In this document: in pieces, positions 25,467-33,762 of the stretch
Numbering within the stretch: the first letter of the stretch is position 1
Layout of the letters: each line of letters begins with the position of its first letter
Assembly (NCBI RefSeq): GCF_007997035.1
Contig: NZ_VOSS01000020.1
Coordinates: 1-62,550 of the forward strand
Direction of reading: 5' to 3'
DNA: 62,550 nucleotides
DNA from: Ralstonia sp. TCR112
Lineage (GTDB): Bacteria > Pseudomonadota > Gammaproteobacteria > Burkholderiales > Burkholderiaceae
The notes under the pieces: generated by a model
What the model was told of the DNA's origin: nothing
The model's database searches: none
The model's input: the letters and a program-made list of their open reading frames with translations, nothing else
Position numbers and translations under genes: made by a program

Positions 25467-26093
25467 ATGCCTCTGTCTGCCCCCGTCCCGCGCGTCATGC
25501 GCCACCGCCGTGCCATCACGGTGGAGGCCTATTTGCGGGAAGACGGCCTGTGGGACATTGAAGCGCGCCTGACCGACACCAAGCCTCGCGATATCCCCCT
25601 GGCCAGCGGCGGCGTGCGTCCCGAAGGCCAGCCGCTGCATGACCTGTGGCTGCGCGTGACCATCGATACCCGCATGAACGTCGTGGATGCCGAAGCGTGT
25701 TCCGACTGGGTGCCGTACCCTACACATTGCGACACGATCGGCCCGGCCTACCGCAAACTCATCGGCCTGAACCTGATGAAGGGTTTTCGAAAGGCCTCGC
25801 GTGAGAGACTCGGCGGCGTGGCGGGCTGTACGCATCTGACCGAGTTGTGTGGCGTGCTGCCGACCGCCGCCATCCAGGCCTTCGCCGGCGATGTCTTTCC
25901 GGTGCGCGATAACTCCACCGACCTGCGTCCGATCGAGCCTGGCGAGAAGCCGCCGTACCAACTCCACGGCTGCCATGCCCTGCATCTTGAAGGCGAGGTG
26001 GTCCGCAAGCATTACCCGCGCTGGTTTGCATACCAGCCTGAAGCCAAGATCCAACCGCCACCCACCGAACTCGCGCCCGAGCCCTCGTCCTGA
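25467..26093 (+). CDS. DUF2889 domain protein
   Basis: A 208-residue cytoplasmic protein of unknown function. The N-terminal stretch RRAITVEAYLREDGLWDIEA and the later GPAYRKLIGLNLMKGFRK and GGVAGCTHLTEL stretches are the hallmarks of DUF2889. The start at 25467 (MPLSAPVPRVMRHRRA) fits the family. In Ralstonia and relatives, as I recall, this gene lies between recX and sucC, as here. An own promoter is likely at 25308. No function can be assigned. Confidence 0.85.
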   Translation: MPLSAPVPRVMRHRRAITVEAYLREDGLWDIEARLTDTKPRDIPLASGGVRPEGQPLHDLWLRVTIDTRMNVVDAEACSDWVPYPTHCDTIGPAYRKLIGLNLMKGFRKASRERLGGVAGCTHLTELCGVLPTAAIQAFAGDVFPVRDNSTDLRPIEPGEKPPYQLHGCHALHLEGEVVRKHYPRWFAYQPEAKIQPPPTELAPEPSS

Positions 26094-26159
26094 AGGGCAC
26101 CGCGCTGTTCGCGTTTTCAATACTCATCACACTCACTCTGCCTAGCAAAGGAAACACGC

Positions 26160-27326
26160 ATGAATATCCATGAGTACCAAGGCAAGGAAATCCTGCGCAA
26201 ATACAATGTGCCGGTTCCGCGCGGCATTCCGGCCTTCTCGGTCGACGAGGCCATCAAGGCTGCTGAAACCCTGGGCGGCCCGGTGTGGGTCGTGAAGGCG
26301 CAGATTCATGCGGGTGGCCGTGGCAAGGGCGGCGGCGTGAAGGTTGCCAAGAGCATGGAGCAGGTCAAGGAATACGCCAGCAGCATCCTCGGCATGACGC
26401 TGGTGACGCACCAGACCGGTCCGGAAGGCAAGCTGGTCAAGCGTCTGCTGATCGAGGAAGGCGCGGACATCAAGAAGGAACTGTACGTGTCGCTGGTGGT
26501 GGATCGGGTGTCGCAGCAAGTGGCGCTGATGGCCTCGAGCGAAGGCGGCATGGACATCGAAGAAGTCGCCGCAACGCACCCGGAAAAGATCCACACGCTG
26601 CTGATCGATCCGCAAGCCGGTCTGCAAGACGCGCAGGCTGACGACATCGCCCGCAAGATCGGCGTGCCGGATGCTTCGATCGCGCAAGCTCGCCAAGCCC
26701 TGCAAGGCCTGTACAAGGCGTTCTGGGAAACCGACGCTTCGCAAGCTGAAATCAACCCGCTGATCCTGACCGGTGACGGCAAGGTCATCGCACTGGACGC
26801 CAAGTTCAACTTCGATTCGAACGCGCTGTTCCGTCACCCGGAAATCGTCGCCTACCGCGATCTGGATGAAGAAGACCCGGCGGAAATCGAAGCCTCGAAG
26901 TTCGACCTGGCCTACATCTCGCTCGACGGCAACATCGGCTGCCTCGTGAACGGCGCCGGCCTGGCCATGGCGACGATGGACACCATCAAGCTGTTCGGCG
27001 GCGAGCCGGCCAACTTCCTCGACGTGGGCGGCGGTGCCACCACCGAGAAAGTGACCGAAGCCTTCAAGCTGATGCTGAAGAACCCGGACGTGAAGGCGAT
27101 CCTGGTCAACATCTTCGGCGGCATCATGCGTTGCGACGTGATTGCCGAAGGCGTGATCGCGGCGGCCAAGGCTGTGTCGCTGTCGGTGCCGCTGGTCGTG
27201 CGCATGAAGGGCACCAACGAAGACCTCGGCAAGAAGATGCTGGCTGACTCGGGTCTGCCCATCATCGCCGCAGACACGATGGCAGAGGCCGCCGAGAAGG
27301 TCGTGGCCGCAGCCGCCGGCAAGTAA
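26160..27326 (+). CDS. sucC: Succinyl-CoA synthetase (ADP-forming) beta subunit
   Basis: A 388-residue TCA-cycle subunit that binds nucleotide and the succinate/phosphate side of the reaction succinyl-CoA + ADP + Pi to succinate + ATP + CoA. The ATP-grasp domain starts [20 protein letters not shown], the glycine-rich loop is [11 protein letters not shown], and the C-terminal ligase domain contains [15 protein letters not shown]. Length and ends are normal. The AAAGGAAAC ribosome site precedes the ATG. sucD follows after a structured 94-bp spacer. Confidence 0.98.
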   Translation: MNIHEYQGKEILRKYNVPVPRGIPAFSVDEAIKAAETLGGPVWVVKAQIHAGGRGKGGGVKVAKSMEQVKEYASSILGMTLVTHQTGPEGKLVKRLLIEEGADIKKELYVSLVVDRVSQQVALMASSEGGMDIEEVAATHPEKIHTLLIDPQAGLQDAQADDIARKIGVPDASIAQARQALQGLYKAFWETDASQAEINPLILTGDGKVIALDAKFNFDSNALFRHPEIVAYRDLDEEDPAEIEASKFDLAYISLDGNIGCLVNGAGLAMATMDTIKLFGGEPANFLDVGGGATTEKVTEAFKLMLKNPDVKAILVNIFGGIMRCDVIAEGVIAAAKAVSLSVPLVVRMKGTNEDLGKKMLADSGLPIIAADTMAEAAEKVVAAAAGK

Positions 27327-27394
27327 GCCGCCCGCTGACCCAACCATACGCGAACGCGGGCGGCGCCTCGAAGTACGCAACCGTACGACGGCGC
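27327..27394 (+). other. Two hairpins in the sucC-sucD spacer
   Basis: GCCGCCCGC (27327-27335) pairs with GCGGGCGGC (27356-27364). Adjacent, GCGCC (27363-27367) pairs with GGCGC (27390-27394) around GTACG/CGTAC. The arms share bases 27363-27364, so the outer pairs compete. No T tract follows, so this is more likely an RNA stability or processing element than a terminator. Confidence 0.5.
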
Positions 27395-27420
27395 GGCTCG
27401 CTGCAACCAAGGATTACAGC

Positions 27421-28302
27421 ATGTCGATTCTGATCAACAAAGACACCAAGGTCATCACCCAGGGGATCACCGGCAAGACCGGCCAGTTCCACACCCGCGG
27501 CTGCCGCGACTACGCCAACGGCAAGAACTGCTTCGTCGCCGGCGTGAACCCGAAGAAGGCCGGCGAAGATTTCGAAGGCATTCCCATCTACGCAACCGTC
27601 AAGGACGCCAAGGCACAGACCGGCGCAACCGTGTCGGTGATCTACGTGCCGCCCGCAGGCGCCGCTGATGCCATCTGGGAAGCTGTCGAAGCCGAACTGG
27701 ACCTGGTGGTTTGCATCACCGAAGGCATCCCCGTGCGCGACATGATGATGGTCAAGGACAAGATGCGTAAGGCCGGCAGCAAGACGCTGCTGCTGGGTCC
27801 GAACTGCCCGGGCCTGATCACGCCGGACGAAATCAAGATCGGCATCATGCCGGGTCACATTCACCGCAAGGGCCGCATCGGCGTGGTGTCGCGCTCGGGC
27901 ACGCTGACGTACGAAGCCGTGGGCCAGCTCACCGCGCTGGGCCTGGGTCAATCGTCGGCAGTCGGTATCGGCGGCGACCCGATCAACGGTCTGAAGCACA
28001 TCGACGTGATGAAGATGTTCAACGATGATCCGGAAACGGACGCCGTGGTCATGATCGGCGAGATCGGCGGTCCGGACGAAGCCAACGCGGCTTACTGGAT
28101 CAAGGACAACATGAAGAAGCCGGTGGTTGGCTTCATCGCTGGCGTGACGGCTCCTCCGGGCAAGCGCATGGGCCACGCCGGCGCGCTGATCTCGGGCGGT
28201 GCCGACACCGCACAAGCCAAGCTCGACATCATGGAAGAGTGCGGCATCAAGACCACCAAGAACCCGTCGGAAATGGCGCGTCTGCTCAAGGCGATGCTGT
28301 AA
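27421..28302 (+). CDS. sucD: Succinyl-CoA synthetase alpha subunit
   Basis: A 293-residue subunit that binds CoA and carries the phosphorylated histidine. The CoA-binding Rossmann part is [16 protein letters not shown], the segment [10 protein letters not shown] is present, and the active-site His sits in [19 protein letters not shown]. It forms the alpha2beta2 or alpha-beta enzyme with SucC encoded upstream. A terminator follows 27 bases after the stop. Confidence 0.98.
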   Translation: MSILINKDTKVITQGITGKTGQFHTRGCRDYANGKNCFVAGVNPKKAGEDFEGIPIYATVKDAKAQTGATVSVIYVPPAGAADAIWEAVEAELDLVVCITEGIPVRDMMMVKDKMRKAGSKTLLLGPNCPGLITPDEIKIGIMPGHIHRKGRIGVVSRSGTLTYEAVGQLTALGLGQSSAVGIGGDPINGLKHIDVMKMFNDDPETDAVVMIGEIGGPDEANAAYWIKDNMKKPVVGFIAGVTAPPGKRMGHAGALISGGADTAQAKLDIMEECGIKTTKNPSEMARLLKAML

Positions 28303-28328
28303 TCGGCAAGGTTTGAGGTTGTGCGAGA

Positions 28329-28352
28329 ACGGGGGCTTCGGCTCCCGTTTTT
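28329..28352 (+). terminator. Terminator of sucCD
   Basis: ACGGGGGC (28329-28336), TTCG loop, GCTCCCGT (28341-28348), with one G-T pair, then TTTTTG. The stable TTCG tetraloop makes this convincing. Confidence 0.82.
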
Positions 28353-28459
28353 GTTTGATCGCGATGCAGCATGCGATCCAGGCACGACATGTGTATAAGC
28401 ACCCAAGACGCTGCAAACCGATTTCCCCGCCAACCCGCAAGGACATCTTCGAGAACACT

Positions 28460-29155
28460 ATGGCGCTCACCTCAAGCGCATTCTGGTTCGCACTCGGCTC
28501 CATCATCCTGACCAACATCGTGCTGTCGGGCGACAACGCGGTGGTCATCGCGCTGGCCGCGCGCAACTTGCCAAAGCGCCAGCAGAGGAGGGCCATTTTC
28601 TGGGGCAGCGCCGGCGCCATTGTGCTGCGCGTGGTGTTGACCGTGCTGGCCGTCAAGCTGCTTGCGCTGCCGTACCTGAAAACGATTGGTGCACTGCTGC
28701 TGGCCTACATCGGCGTGAAGCTGCTGACGGAAGCCGAAGACGAAGCCGCCGATCGCCATCAGCGTGCCGGCCTGTGGCCCGCCATCCAGACCATCCTGAT
28801 CGCCGACTTTGTGATGTCGCTCGATAACGTGGTCGCTGTGGCCGCCGCGGCCGAGAAAGGACCGCCCGGCACGACGTTCCTGCTGCTGGTGTTGGGGCTT
28901 GGATTGTCCGTACCGCTGATCGTGTTCGGCAGCACGCTGCTGGTGGGGGTCATGGCGCGCTTCCCGGTCATCATCACGCTCGGGGCGGCGCTGCTTGGCT
29001 ATCTGGCCGGCGACATGCTGGTCACCGATCCGATTGATGCGGCGTGGTTCGAGCGCGCCGTGCCGTATGCGGATGTAGTGGTGGGGTGCGTTGGGGCGCT
29101 GCTGGTCGTGAGCGTAGGCCGATGGCTCAGCCGGCGAACGTTGCGCCAGGCCTAG
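28460..29155 (+). CDS. TerC family integral membrane protein (YjbE-type)
   Basis: A 231-residue membrane protein with about seven hydrophobic segments. Two copies of the acidic intramembrane motif are present: TNIVLSGDNAVVIALA in the first half and ADFVMSLDNVVAVAAA in the second, with the conserved SGDNA/SLDNV aspartates. TerC-type proteins export or handle metal ions, and Mn2+ has been shown for some. I searched the upstream 110 bp for a yybP-ykoY-type leader and saw none. The ATG at 28460 is the first start that gives the family N-terminus. Confidence 0.92.
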   Translation: MALTSSAFWFALGSIILTNIVLSGDNAVVIALAARNLPKRQQRRAIFWGSAGAIVLRVVLTVLAVKLLALPYLKTIGALLLAYIGVKLLTEAEDEAADRHQRAGLWPAIQTILIADFVMSLDNVVAVAAAAEKGPPGTTFLLLVLGLGLSVPLIVFGSTLLVGVMARFPVIITLGAALLGYLAGDMLVTDPIDAAWFERAVPYADVVVGCVGALLVVSVGRWLSRRTLRQA

Positions 29156-29282
29156 TCCGAACGAATCCCCACGGAAGTAGGTGATGACGGGTTCTGTCCG
29201 GAATTCTGTCAAGAACGGTCAGATTCACGCCAGAAATTTCGACAAAGCGCGCCAGTTCGTTTCCCTGAATATGGTGTGTGCC

Positions 29283-29299
29283 TTGGCATGGTCCGTGCA
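29283..29299 (+). promoter_or_regulatory. Sigma-54 promoter of the first pilin gene
   Basis: TTGGCATGGTCCGTGCA carries the essential GG (29285-29286) and GC (29297-29298) at the required 10-bp spacing, close to consensus TGGCAC-N5-TTGC. Transcription would start near 29310, about 30 bp before the ATG. PilA genes of many bacteria are driven by RpoN with PilR. Confidence 0.7.
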
Positions 29300-29339
29300 C
29301 GTGGCCTCCCAATAACAAAATGCCTTTTGGGGAGAGGTC

Positions 29340-29861
29340 ATGGGCTTCAAGCAGAGCAAGGGAACAAGGCGTCAGGCGGGCGGTTTTACGCTGATCGAAT
29401 TGATGATTGTGGTGGCGATTGTTGGGATTCTGGCGGCGTTAGCGATTCCGGCTTATCAGGACTATACGATTCGGTCGCGGGTGACGGAGGGGCTGATCAT
29501 TGCGGTGCAGGCGAAGGCGCTGGTGGTGGAGAATGCCGCAAACGCACAAAGCAGCCTATCTTTGGGCGCCGCTTCGCTACCGGCCACACGCAATGTGGCC
29601 TCATTAGATGTTGATAGTAGCTCTGGTGAAATTTCAATCGGGTTCACCTCTAGTGTGGCTGGAGCCGGCAGCAATACGCTAATTCTTACACCCTACTCGG
29701 GCACTGCGTCATCTACTTACGCGAACCTGAGTGCAGGATCTGCGCCTCCAGCGGTCGTGATGTGGGCCTGTTCGGCGAATGGCAAGCAAATGCCACCGAA
29801 CGTCAACCGGATCGGGACGCCAACTTTGGAGGCTCGGTATGCTCCGGCGGAATGTAGATAG
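29340..29861 (+). CDS. pilA: Type IV pilin PilA (copy 1)
   Basis: A 173-residue prepilin. The 15-residue leader [15 protein letters not shown] is cut before F by PilD, leaving mature [20 protein letters not shown] with Glu5. The globular C-terminal domain has a cysteine pair (ACSAN and the terminal AECR) that should form the D-region disulfide. It is the major-subunit type of the type IVa pilus. The first 60 mature residues are nearly identical to copies 2 and 3, and the rest differs strongly. It is driven by the sigma-54 site at 29283. Confidence 0.92.
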   Translation: MGFKQSKGTRRQAGGFTLIELMIVVAIVGILAALAIPAYQDYTIRSRVTEGLIIAVQAKALVVENAANAQSSLSLGAASLPATRNVASLDVDSSSGEISIGFTSSVAGAGSNTLILTPYSGTASSTYANLSAGSAPPAVVMWACSANGKQMPPNVNRIGTPTLEARYAPAECR

Positions 29862-30046
29862 CGATCGTTGCGCGCAGGCGGGCGCTGGCGCACGCCATTT
29901 TTCTGTGATCAGGCGGCCACTGATGACTTGGTGCCCGCTCTGCAGAAATTGACGATCCACGTCACGGCATGTCAAAAACTGTCACTCCATGCCCAAGCAG
30001 TAGAGCGAATAGCGACAGTTTTGACACACAAGTTCACAGAATCGAG

Positions 30047-30063
30047 GTGGCACAGTCCCTGCT
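30047..30063 (+). promoter_or_regulatory. Sigma-54 promoter of the second pilin gene
   Basis: GTGGCACAGTCCCTGCT has GG (30049-30050) and GC (30061-30062) with 10-bp spacing and a near-consensus TGGCAC half. The predicted start near 30074 leaves a leader of about 40 nt before the ATG at 30113. Confidence 0.75.
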
Positions 30064-30112
30064 CTAATGGACCTGCATCATCCTTAACCAAATTTTTCCG
30101 GGGGAAAATTCA

Positions 30113-30619
30113 ATGAAATCGATGCGTCGTCTGAACAAGCGTGTCCAGAAGGGTTTCACGCTGATCGAACTGATGATCGTGGTCGCGATCGTCGGTATTC
30201 TGGCCGCCATTGCCATTCCGGCTTATCAGGACTACACCATCCGCGCTCGAGTGACGGAAGGTCTCTCGTTGGCTGCTGCCGCTAAGGTGCTCGTGGCTGA
30301 AAACGCCGCGAACGCTCAAAGCGATCTATCGTCGGGCTTTGTAGCTCCCGCTGCCACGAAGAACGTATCGGCCATCGCCGTTGCTTCGTCCAACGGTGCC
30401 ATCACGCTGACCTACACTTCTGCTGTGTCGAATGGCGTGACGCTGAGCCTGACGCCGTATGTGACGGTCGGCGCAACGAACAGCAACTTGGTTGTCAGTT
30501 CGGCTCCGGGTGCACCGATTCAGTGGAAGTGCGCTGCTGCTGGCGCAACTGCTCCGTCGGGCGTTACCATCACGGCTGGTACGCTGCTGGCTAAGTGGGC
30601 TCCGGCTGAGTGCCGCTAA
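30113..30619 (+). CDS. pilA: Type IV pilin PilA (copy 2)
   Basis: A 168-residue prepilin with leader [14 protein letters not shown] and mature start [20 protein letters not shown], with Glu5 present. A cysteine pair (WKCAAAG and terminal APAECR) closes the D-region. Codon use here is that of a highly expressed gene, the sigma-54 site is stronger than for copy 1, and a strong terminator follows. This copy is therefore my choice for the main pilus subunit. GGGGGAA precedes the start. An inner ATG at codon 4 is also possible. Confidence 0.93.
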   Translation: MKSMRRLNKRVQKGFTLIELMIVVAIVGILAAIAIPAYQDYTIRARVTEGLSLAAAAKVLVAENAANAQSDLSSGFVAPAATKNVSAIAVASSNGAITLTYTSAVSNGVTLSLTPYVTVGATNSNLVVSSAPGAPIQWKCAAAGATAPSGVTITAGTLLAKWAPAECR

Positions 30620-30640
30620 GCTGCACTAACCGTTGATTAA

Positions 30641-30664
30641 AGAGCGCCTTCGGGCGCTCTTTTT
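30641..30664 (+). terminator. Terminator of pilin copy 2
   Basis: AGAGCGCC (30641-30648), loop TTCG, GGCGCTCT (30653-30660), then TTTTTATTT. Perfect 8-bp stem with a stable tetraloop. Confidence 0.9.
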
Positions 30665-30690
30665 ATTTCGCCGATCCCATTTCACTTCAA

Positions 30691-32427
30691 ATGCCTCAGT
30701 CGCGATTTTTGTTGTGGCCCCTTTGGGTTTTCGCAGCGGTTTGCTTTTGTGTGCCCTTCTTGGTCGCACCGCACACCTATCCAATTCCAACGTTTTATGC
30801 CGAATCCACGTCTGCATGGTGCTGGACTGCCTTCGCGTTGGTCGTGCTGGGGCTTAGTTGGCGTGGTAGGGCTGGCCCGCCAAGGATTGCGCTCGCTCCA
30901 CTCGCTTTGAGTGTGGTGCTCGTCGTGCAACTGGGAATCGCGACCCCTCTCAATCCATTTTTTTCCTTTGCCGCATGTGTTTGTTTGCTGGCAGCGATGA
31001 TTGTTTGTGGTTTGGGTGCTCGATGCCGGGACATGCCGGGTGTGGTTGAGGCCGTTGCGGTCGGTACGATTTTGGGCGGATTGGCAACGGTCGCAGTGGA
31101 GCAAGTCCACCTGTGGCGACTCCCGGGAGTACCGGACATTCTTGTCGGATTGCCCCCCACCGGGCTTGGCCGCCGCATGTGGGGCAACTTGAACCAGCCA
31201 AACCACGTGGCTTCGTACTTGGCGTTCGGTCTTGCCGCCTGCCTCTTCCTCTGGCAGCGACTCCGCTCGTTAGGTTTGCGCATTGTGCTAGGCATCGTGG
31301 TGCTGGTCTTTCTGTTTGGCACTGCGCTCACTGTTTCCCGCGTGGCGTGGCTACACCTGATCGCCGTAGGTGTGTTCGCGGGATGGTCTTTGGCCTCAAG
31401 AGCGACAGGCCGTCGTCGGTGGCTCGTTTTCGCGACGCCGGCGGTGGTATTGGTGATTGCCTATCAGTTGTGCAACTGGTTGATGGATTACGGCAACGTT
31501 CTGTGGCAATGGGGCTTGCCGACGTCATTGGGTGAACGCATGCAGCAGGGGGCGGGGTTGCGCCCACTGCTGTGGAACCATGCATGGCACATGTTCATTG
31601 CGCATCCCTGGCTCGGCGCAGGGTGGGGCGATTACGCGTGGAACCAATACGTCCAAACCGATGTGCTCGGTCATGTTGAGATGTCAATGAATGCGCACAA
31701 CATCGTCCTCGACCTACTTGCAAAAGTCGGCGCGGCGGGGTTGCTTGCAGTTCTGCTGCCAGCAGTCGGGCTGATCTCGCTTCTCTGGAAGTCTCGGCTG
31801 ACACCCGCAGCGGCTTTTTTATGGTCGGTGGTTGTTGTGCTGATCATTCATTCGATGCTGGAATATCCGCTGCACTATCTTTATTTCTTGATGCCTTTTG
31901 CATTTGCGCTTGGCTACCTGGATACGCGCACGTTGCGTTTTCCATCGCCCAGCATGACTTGGGTTCTGAGTGGCGTAGTTCTGGTGTGCTGTGGGGTACT
32001 GTCCACCCGAATGTGGATTGACTACAAGTCAGTCGAGCGTCTGTACTACGCACCTGGCGGGTTAAGTAAGGAGCTGCCGATATATCAAGCAAGCGGACAA
32101 ATGCTTTTGGTGCCTTACGCAACGCTGGCCATTGCAATTAACTCGGGAATTACATATGAAATGGCGGCCGTTATGGCAGCATTGGAGCGCCAAGCAACCC
32201 AGTTTTATCCGGGAGCTGCTACATCGCAGCGCTACGCCCTCACGTTGGCGTTCCAAGGGAAGACGGAAGAGGCTGTGACGCAAGTTCGGCGTCTGCATAA
32301 TCAATACTGGACCGACTACGCAGCGCAATCATCCCTGCTCACTCAATCCTGCGCGCAGAAGGCCGATGATCTTAAGGTGTTCTGCAATCGACTGAAGTCT
32401 GAGGGCCTGCTTGTTGGTATCAATTAG
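30691..32427 (+). CDS. PglL/TfpO-type pilin O-oligosaccharyltransferase
   Basis: A 578-residue membrane protein with about 11-12 hydrophobic segments. It has the Wzy/PglL hallmark GNLNQPNHVASYL (from residue 165, with H171), the large periplasmic loop, and the C-terminal EYPLHYLYFLMPFAFALGYLD pattern. PglL enzymes move a lipid-linked glycan onto serine or threonine of pilin in the periplasm. Its place between pilin genes supports pilin as the target. Base composition is visibly more A/T-rich than the neighbours, which suggests acquisition or fast diversification. Confidence 0.85.
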   Translation: MPQSRFLLWPLWVFAAVCFCVPFLVAPHTYPIPTFYAESTSAWCWTAFALVVLGLSWRGRAGPPRIALAPLALSVVLVVQLGIATPLNPFFSFAACVCLLAAMIVCGLGARCRDMPGVVEAVAVGTILGGLATVAVEQVHLWRLPGVPDILVGLPPTGLGRRMWGNLNQPNHVASYLAFGLAACLFLWQRLRSLGLRIVLGIVVLVFLFGTALTVSRVAWLHLIAVGVFAGWSLASRATGRRRWLVFATPAVVLVIAYQLCNWLMDYGNVLWQWGLPTSLGERMQQGAGLRPLLWNHAWHMFIAHPWLGAGWGDYAWNQYVQTDVLGHVEMSMNAHNIVLDLLAKVGAAGLLAVLLPAVGLISLLWKSRLTPAAAFLWSVVVVLIIHSMLEYPLHYLYFLMPFAFALGYLDTRTLRFPSPSMTWVLSGVVLVCCGVLSTRMWIDYKSVERLYYAPGGLSKELPIYQASGQMLLVPYATLAIAINSGITYEMAAVMAALERQATQFYPGAATSQRYALTLAFQGKTEEAVTQVRRLHNQYWTDYAAQSSLLTQSCAQKADDLKVFCNRLKSEGLLVGIN

Positions 32428-32455
32428 GGCCGTGAGAAAATTCTGAATGAAATTG

Positions 32456-32482
32456 AACGCCTCATTGAGGCGTTTTATTTTT
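32456..32482 (+). terminator. Terminator after the oligosaccharyltransferase gene
   Basis: AACGCCTC (32456-32463), loop ATT, GAGGCGTT (32467-32474), followed by TTATTTTTTT. Confidence 0.85.
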
Positions 32483-32609
32483 TCATGCCGACTGATTTTG
32501 TGAAAATGAGTTGCGTCTTACGTCAACACACTATCGATTGATTACTCTCCTCTCCACCTCACCGGATTCAATGAGGGCTTATTCCGTTTTTTTTGGAGGG
32601 AGGAGAAAA

Positions 32610-33134
32610 ATGCAGTTGCATTGCCTGTTCAACGCGCGACGCCAGCGCGGTTTTACTTTGATCGAGTTGATGATCGTCGTCGCGGTTGTCGGTATTCTGG
32701 CCGCGATCGCTGTGCCCGCCTATCAAGACTACGTCACACGTGCCCGCGTCAGCGAGGGGTTGGCCCTAGCCGCCTCGGCCAAGACCACTGTGGCAGAGAA
32801 TGCCAGCGCAGGCGTGCCCTTCGACCAAGGCTATGCTTCCGACACCAAAGCCACGCGCTACGTTCAAGCGAAGGGCATCGTGATCAGCCAAAAGACTGGC
32901 GAAATTCAGATCAAATACACTGATCCGGTGGCGAAAGACGGTGAAAACGTCTTGGTACTCAAGCCGACAACCCATGACGAGGCTATGAGCGGATCGAGCG
33001 CGAGCAGTGTTCGGCCCACAGGTCCAATTCGTTGGGATTGCTATGCAAAGGACGCCACTGTCAGAGTCGGAACGGCGGAACTTGAGACGAAGCCGTCGCT
33101 GGCGGCAAACGTTGCTCCCGCAGAATGCCGTTAA
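32610..33134 (+). CDS. Type IV pilin-like protein (copy 3)
   Basis: A 174-residue prepilin with leader [14 protein letters not shown] and mature start [20 protein letters not shown]. The body differs from copies 1 and 2, being more charged, with segment [20 protein letters not shown]. The cysteine pair is WDCYAK and the terminal APAECR. The strong site GGAGGGAGGAG precedes the ATG at 32610; a longer frame to 32511 is unlikely. I found no sigma-54 site upstream, so it may be regulated differently and serve as an alternative or minor subunit. Confidence 0.88.
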   Translation: MQLHCLFNARRQRGFTLIELMIVVAVVGILAAIAVPAYQDYVTRARVSEGLALAASAKTTVAENASAGVPFDQGYASDTKATRYVQAKGIVISQKTGEIQIKYTDPVAKDGENVLVLKPTTHDEAMSGSSASSVRPTGPIRWDCYAKDATVRVGTAELETKPSLAANVAPAECR

Positions 33135-33151
33135 TTTAATCGCCGAATCAC

Positions 33152-33178
33152 GAGAGCGCCGCCGGCGCTCTCTGTTCT
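33152..33178 (+). terminator. Terminator of pilin copy 3
   Basis: GAGAGCGCC (33152-33160), loop GCC, GGCGCTCTC (33164-33172), then a T-rich TGTTCTTT. It may also slow transcripts coming from moaC on the other strand. Confidence 0.75.
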
Positions 33179-33180
33179 TT

Positions 33181-33657
33181 CTAATCCGCCACCCAATCCC
33201 CCGACTTCCCCCCATGCTTTTCCAATAACCGCACATCCCCAATCACCATCCCCCGATCCACAGCCTTACACATATCGTAGATCGTCAGCAGTCCCACTTG
33301 CACCGCAGTCAGCGCTTCCATTTCCACGCCGGTCTGCCCACGCGTCTCCGCACGAACGGTGCAACGGACGCTGTGCTCAGCCTCATTCAGTTCAAACTCC
33401 ACCCCCACCTTCGTCAACGCCAACGGATGACACAACGGAATCAAATCCGACGTCCGCTTGGACCCCTGAATCGCAGCAACGCGCGCAATCCCCAGCACAT
33501 CGCCTTTTTTTGCATTGCCATCGCGCACCAGCGCAAACGTCTCGGGCAGCATGTGGATCGTGCCGGTGGCGACAGCCACGCGGTGCGTGACGGCTTTGTC
33601 GCCGACGTCGACCATGTGGGCTTGTCCGGCGGAATCGAAGTGGGTGAGTTGCGACAT
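33181..33657 (-). CDS. moaC: Cyclic pyranopterin monophosphate synthase MoaC
   Basis: A 158-residue enzyme. With MoaA it converts GTP-derived 3',8-cyclo-7,8-dihydro-GTP to cPMP in molybdenum cofactor synthesis. Conserved parts are [16 protein letters not shown] near the start, the [13 protein letters not shown] loop, and the active-site region [24 protein letters not shown] ending in DRGMVI. The length is normal. It is a single gene here, divergent from the M48 protease gene by 105 bp. Confidence 0.97.
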   Translation of the reverse strand: MSQLTHFDSAGQAHMVDVGDKAVTHRVAVATGTIHMLPETFALVRDGNAKKGDVLGIARVAAIQGSKRTSDLIPLCHPLALTKVGVEFELNEAEHSVRCTVRAETRGQTGVEMEALTAVQVGLLTIYDMCKAVDRGMVIGDVRLLEKHGGKSGDWVAD

Positions 33658-33762
33658 GAGTGACAGCGCGTTTTGCGAGGCAGGGTACGAAGCGTTTTAT
33701 GATAACAAGCACCCGGCTTACGGCGATGTTGCCGCGCTGATTCCGCTCCCCGTGCTTTCCGT

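Noticed and set aside
25172-25561. A 129-residue frame starting at the end of recX.
   Set aside because: It runs through the promoter and leader hairpin and into DUF2889 in another frame, with no family resemblance.
28350-28459. Possible yybP-ykoY manganese riboswitch upstream of the TerC gene.
   Set aside because: None of the conserved riboswitch core is visible; only a small GATCGC/GCGATC hairpin is present.
29862-30046. Possible short gene between pilin copies 1 and 2.
   Set aside because: The frame at 29868-30116 covers the sigma-54 promoter and has no similarity or ribosome site.
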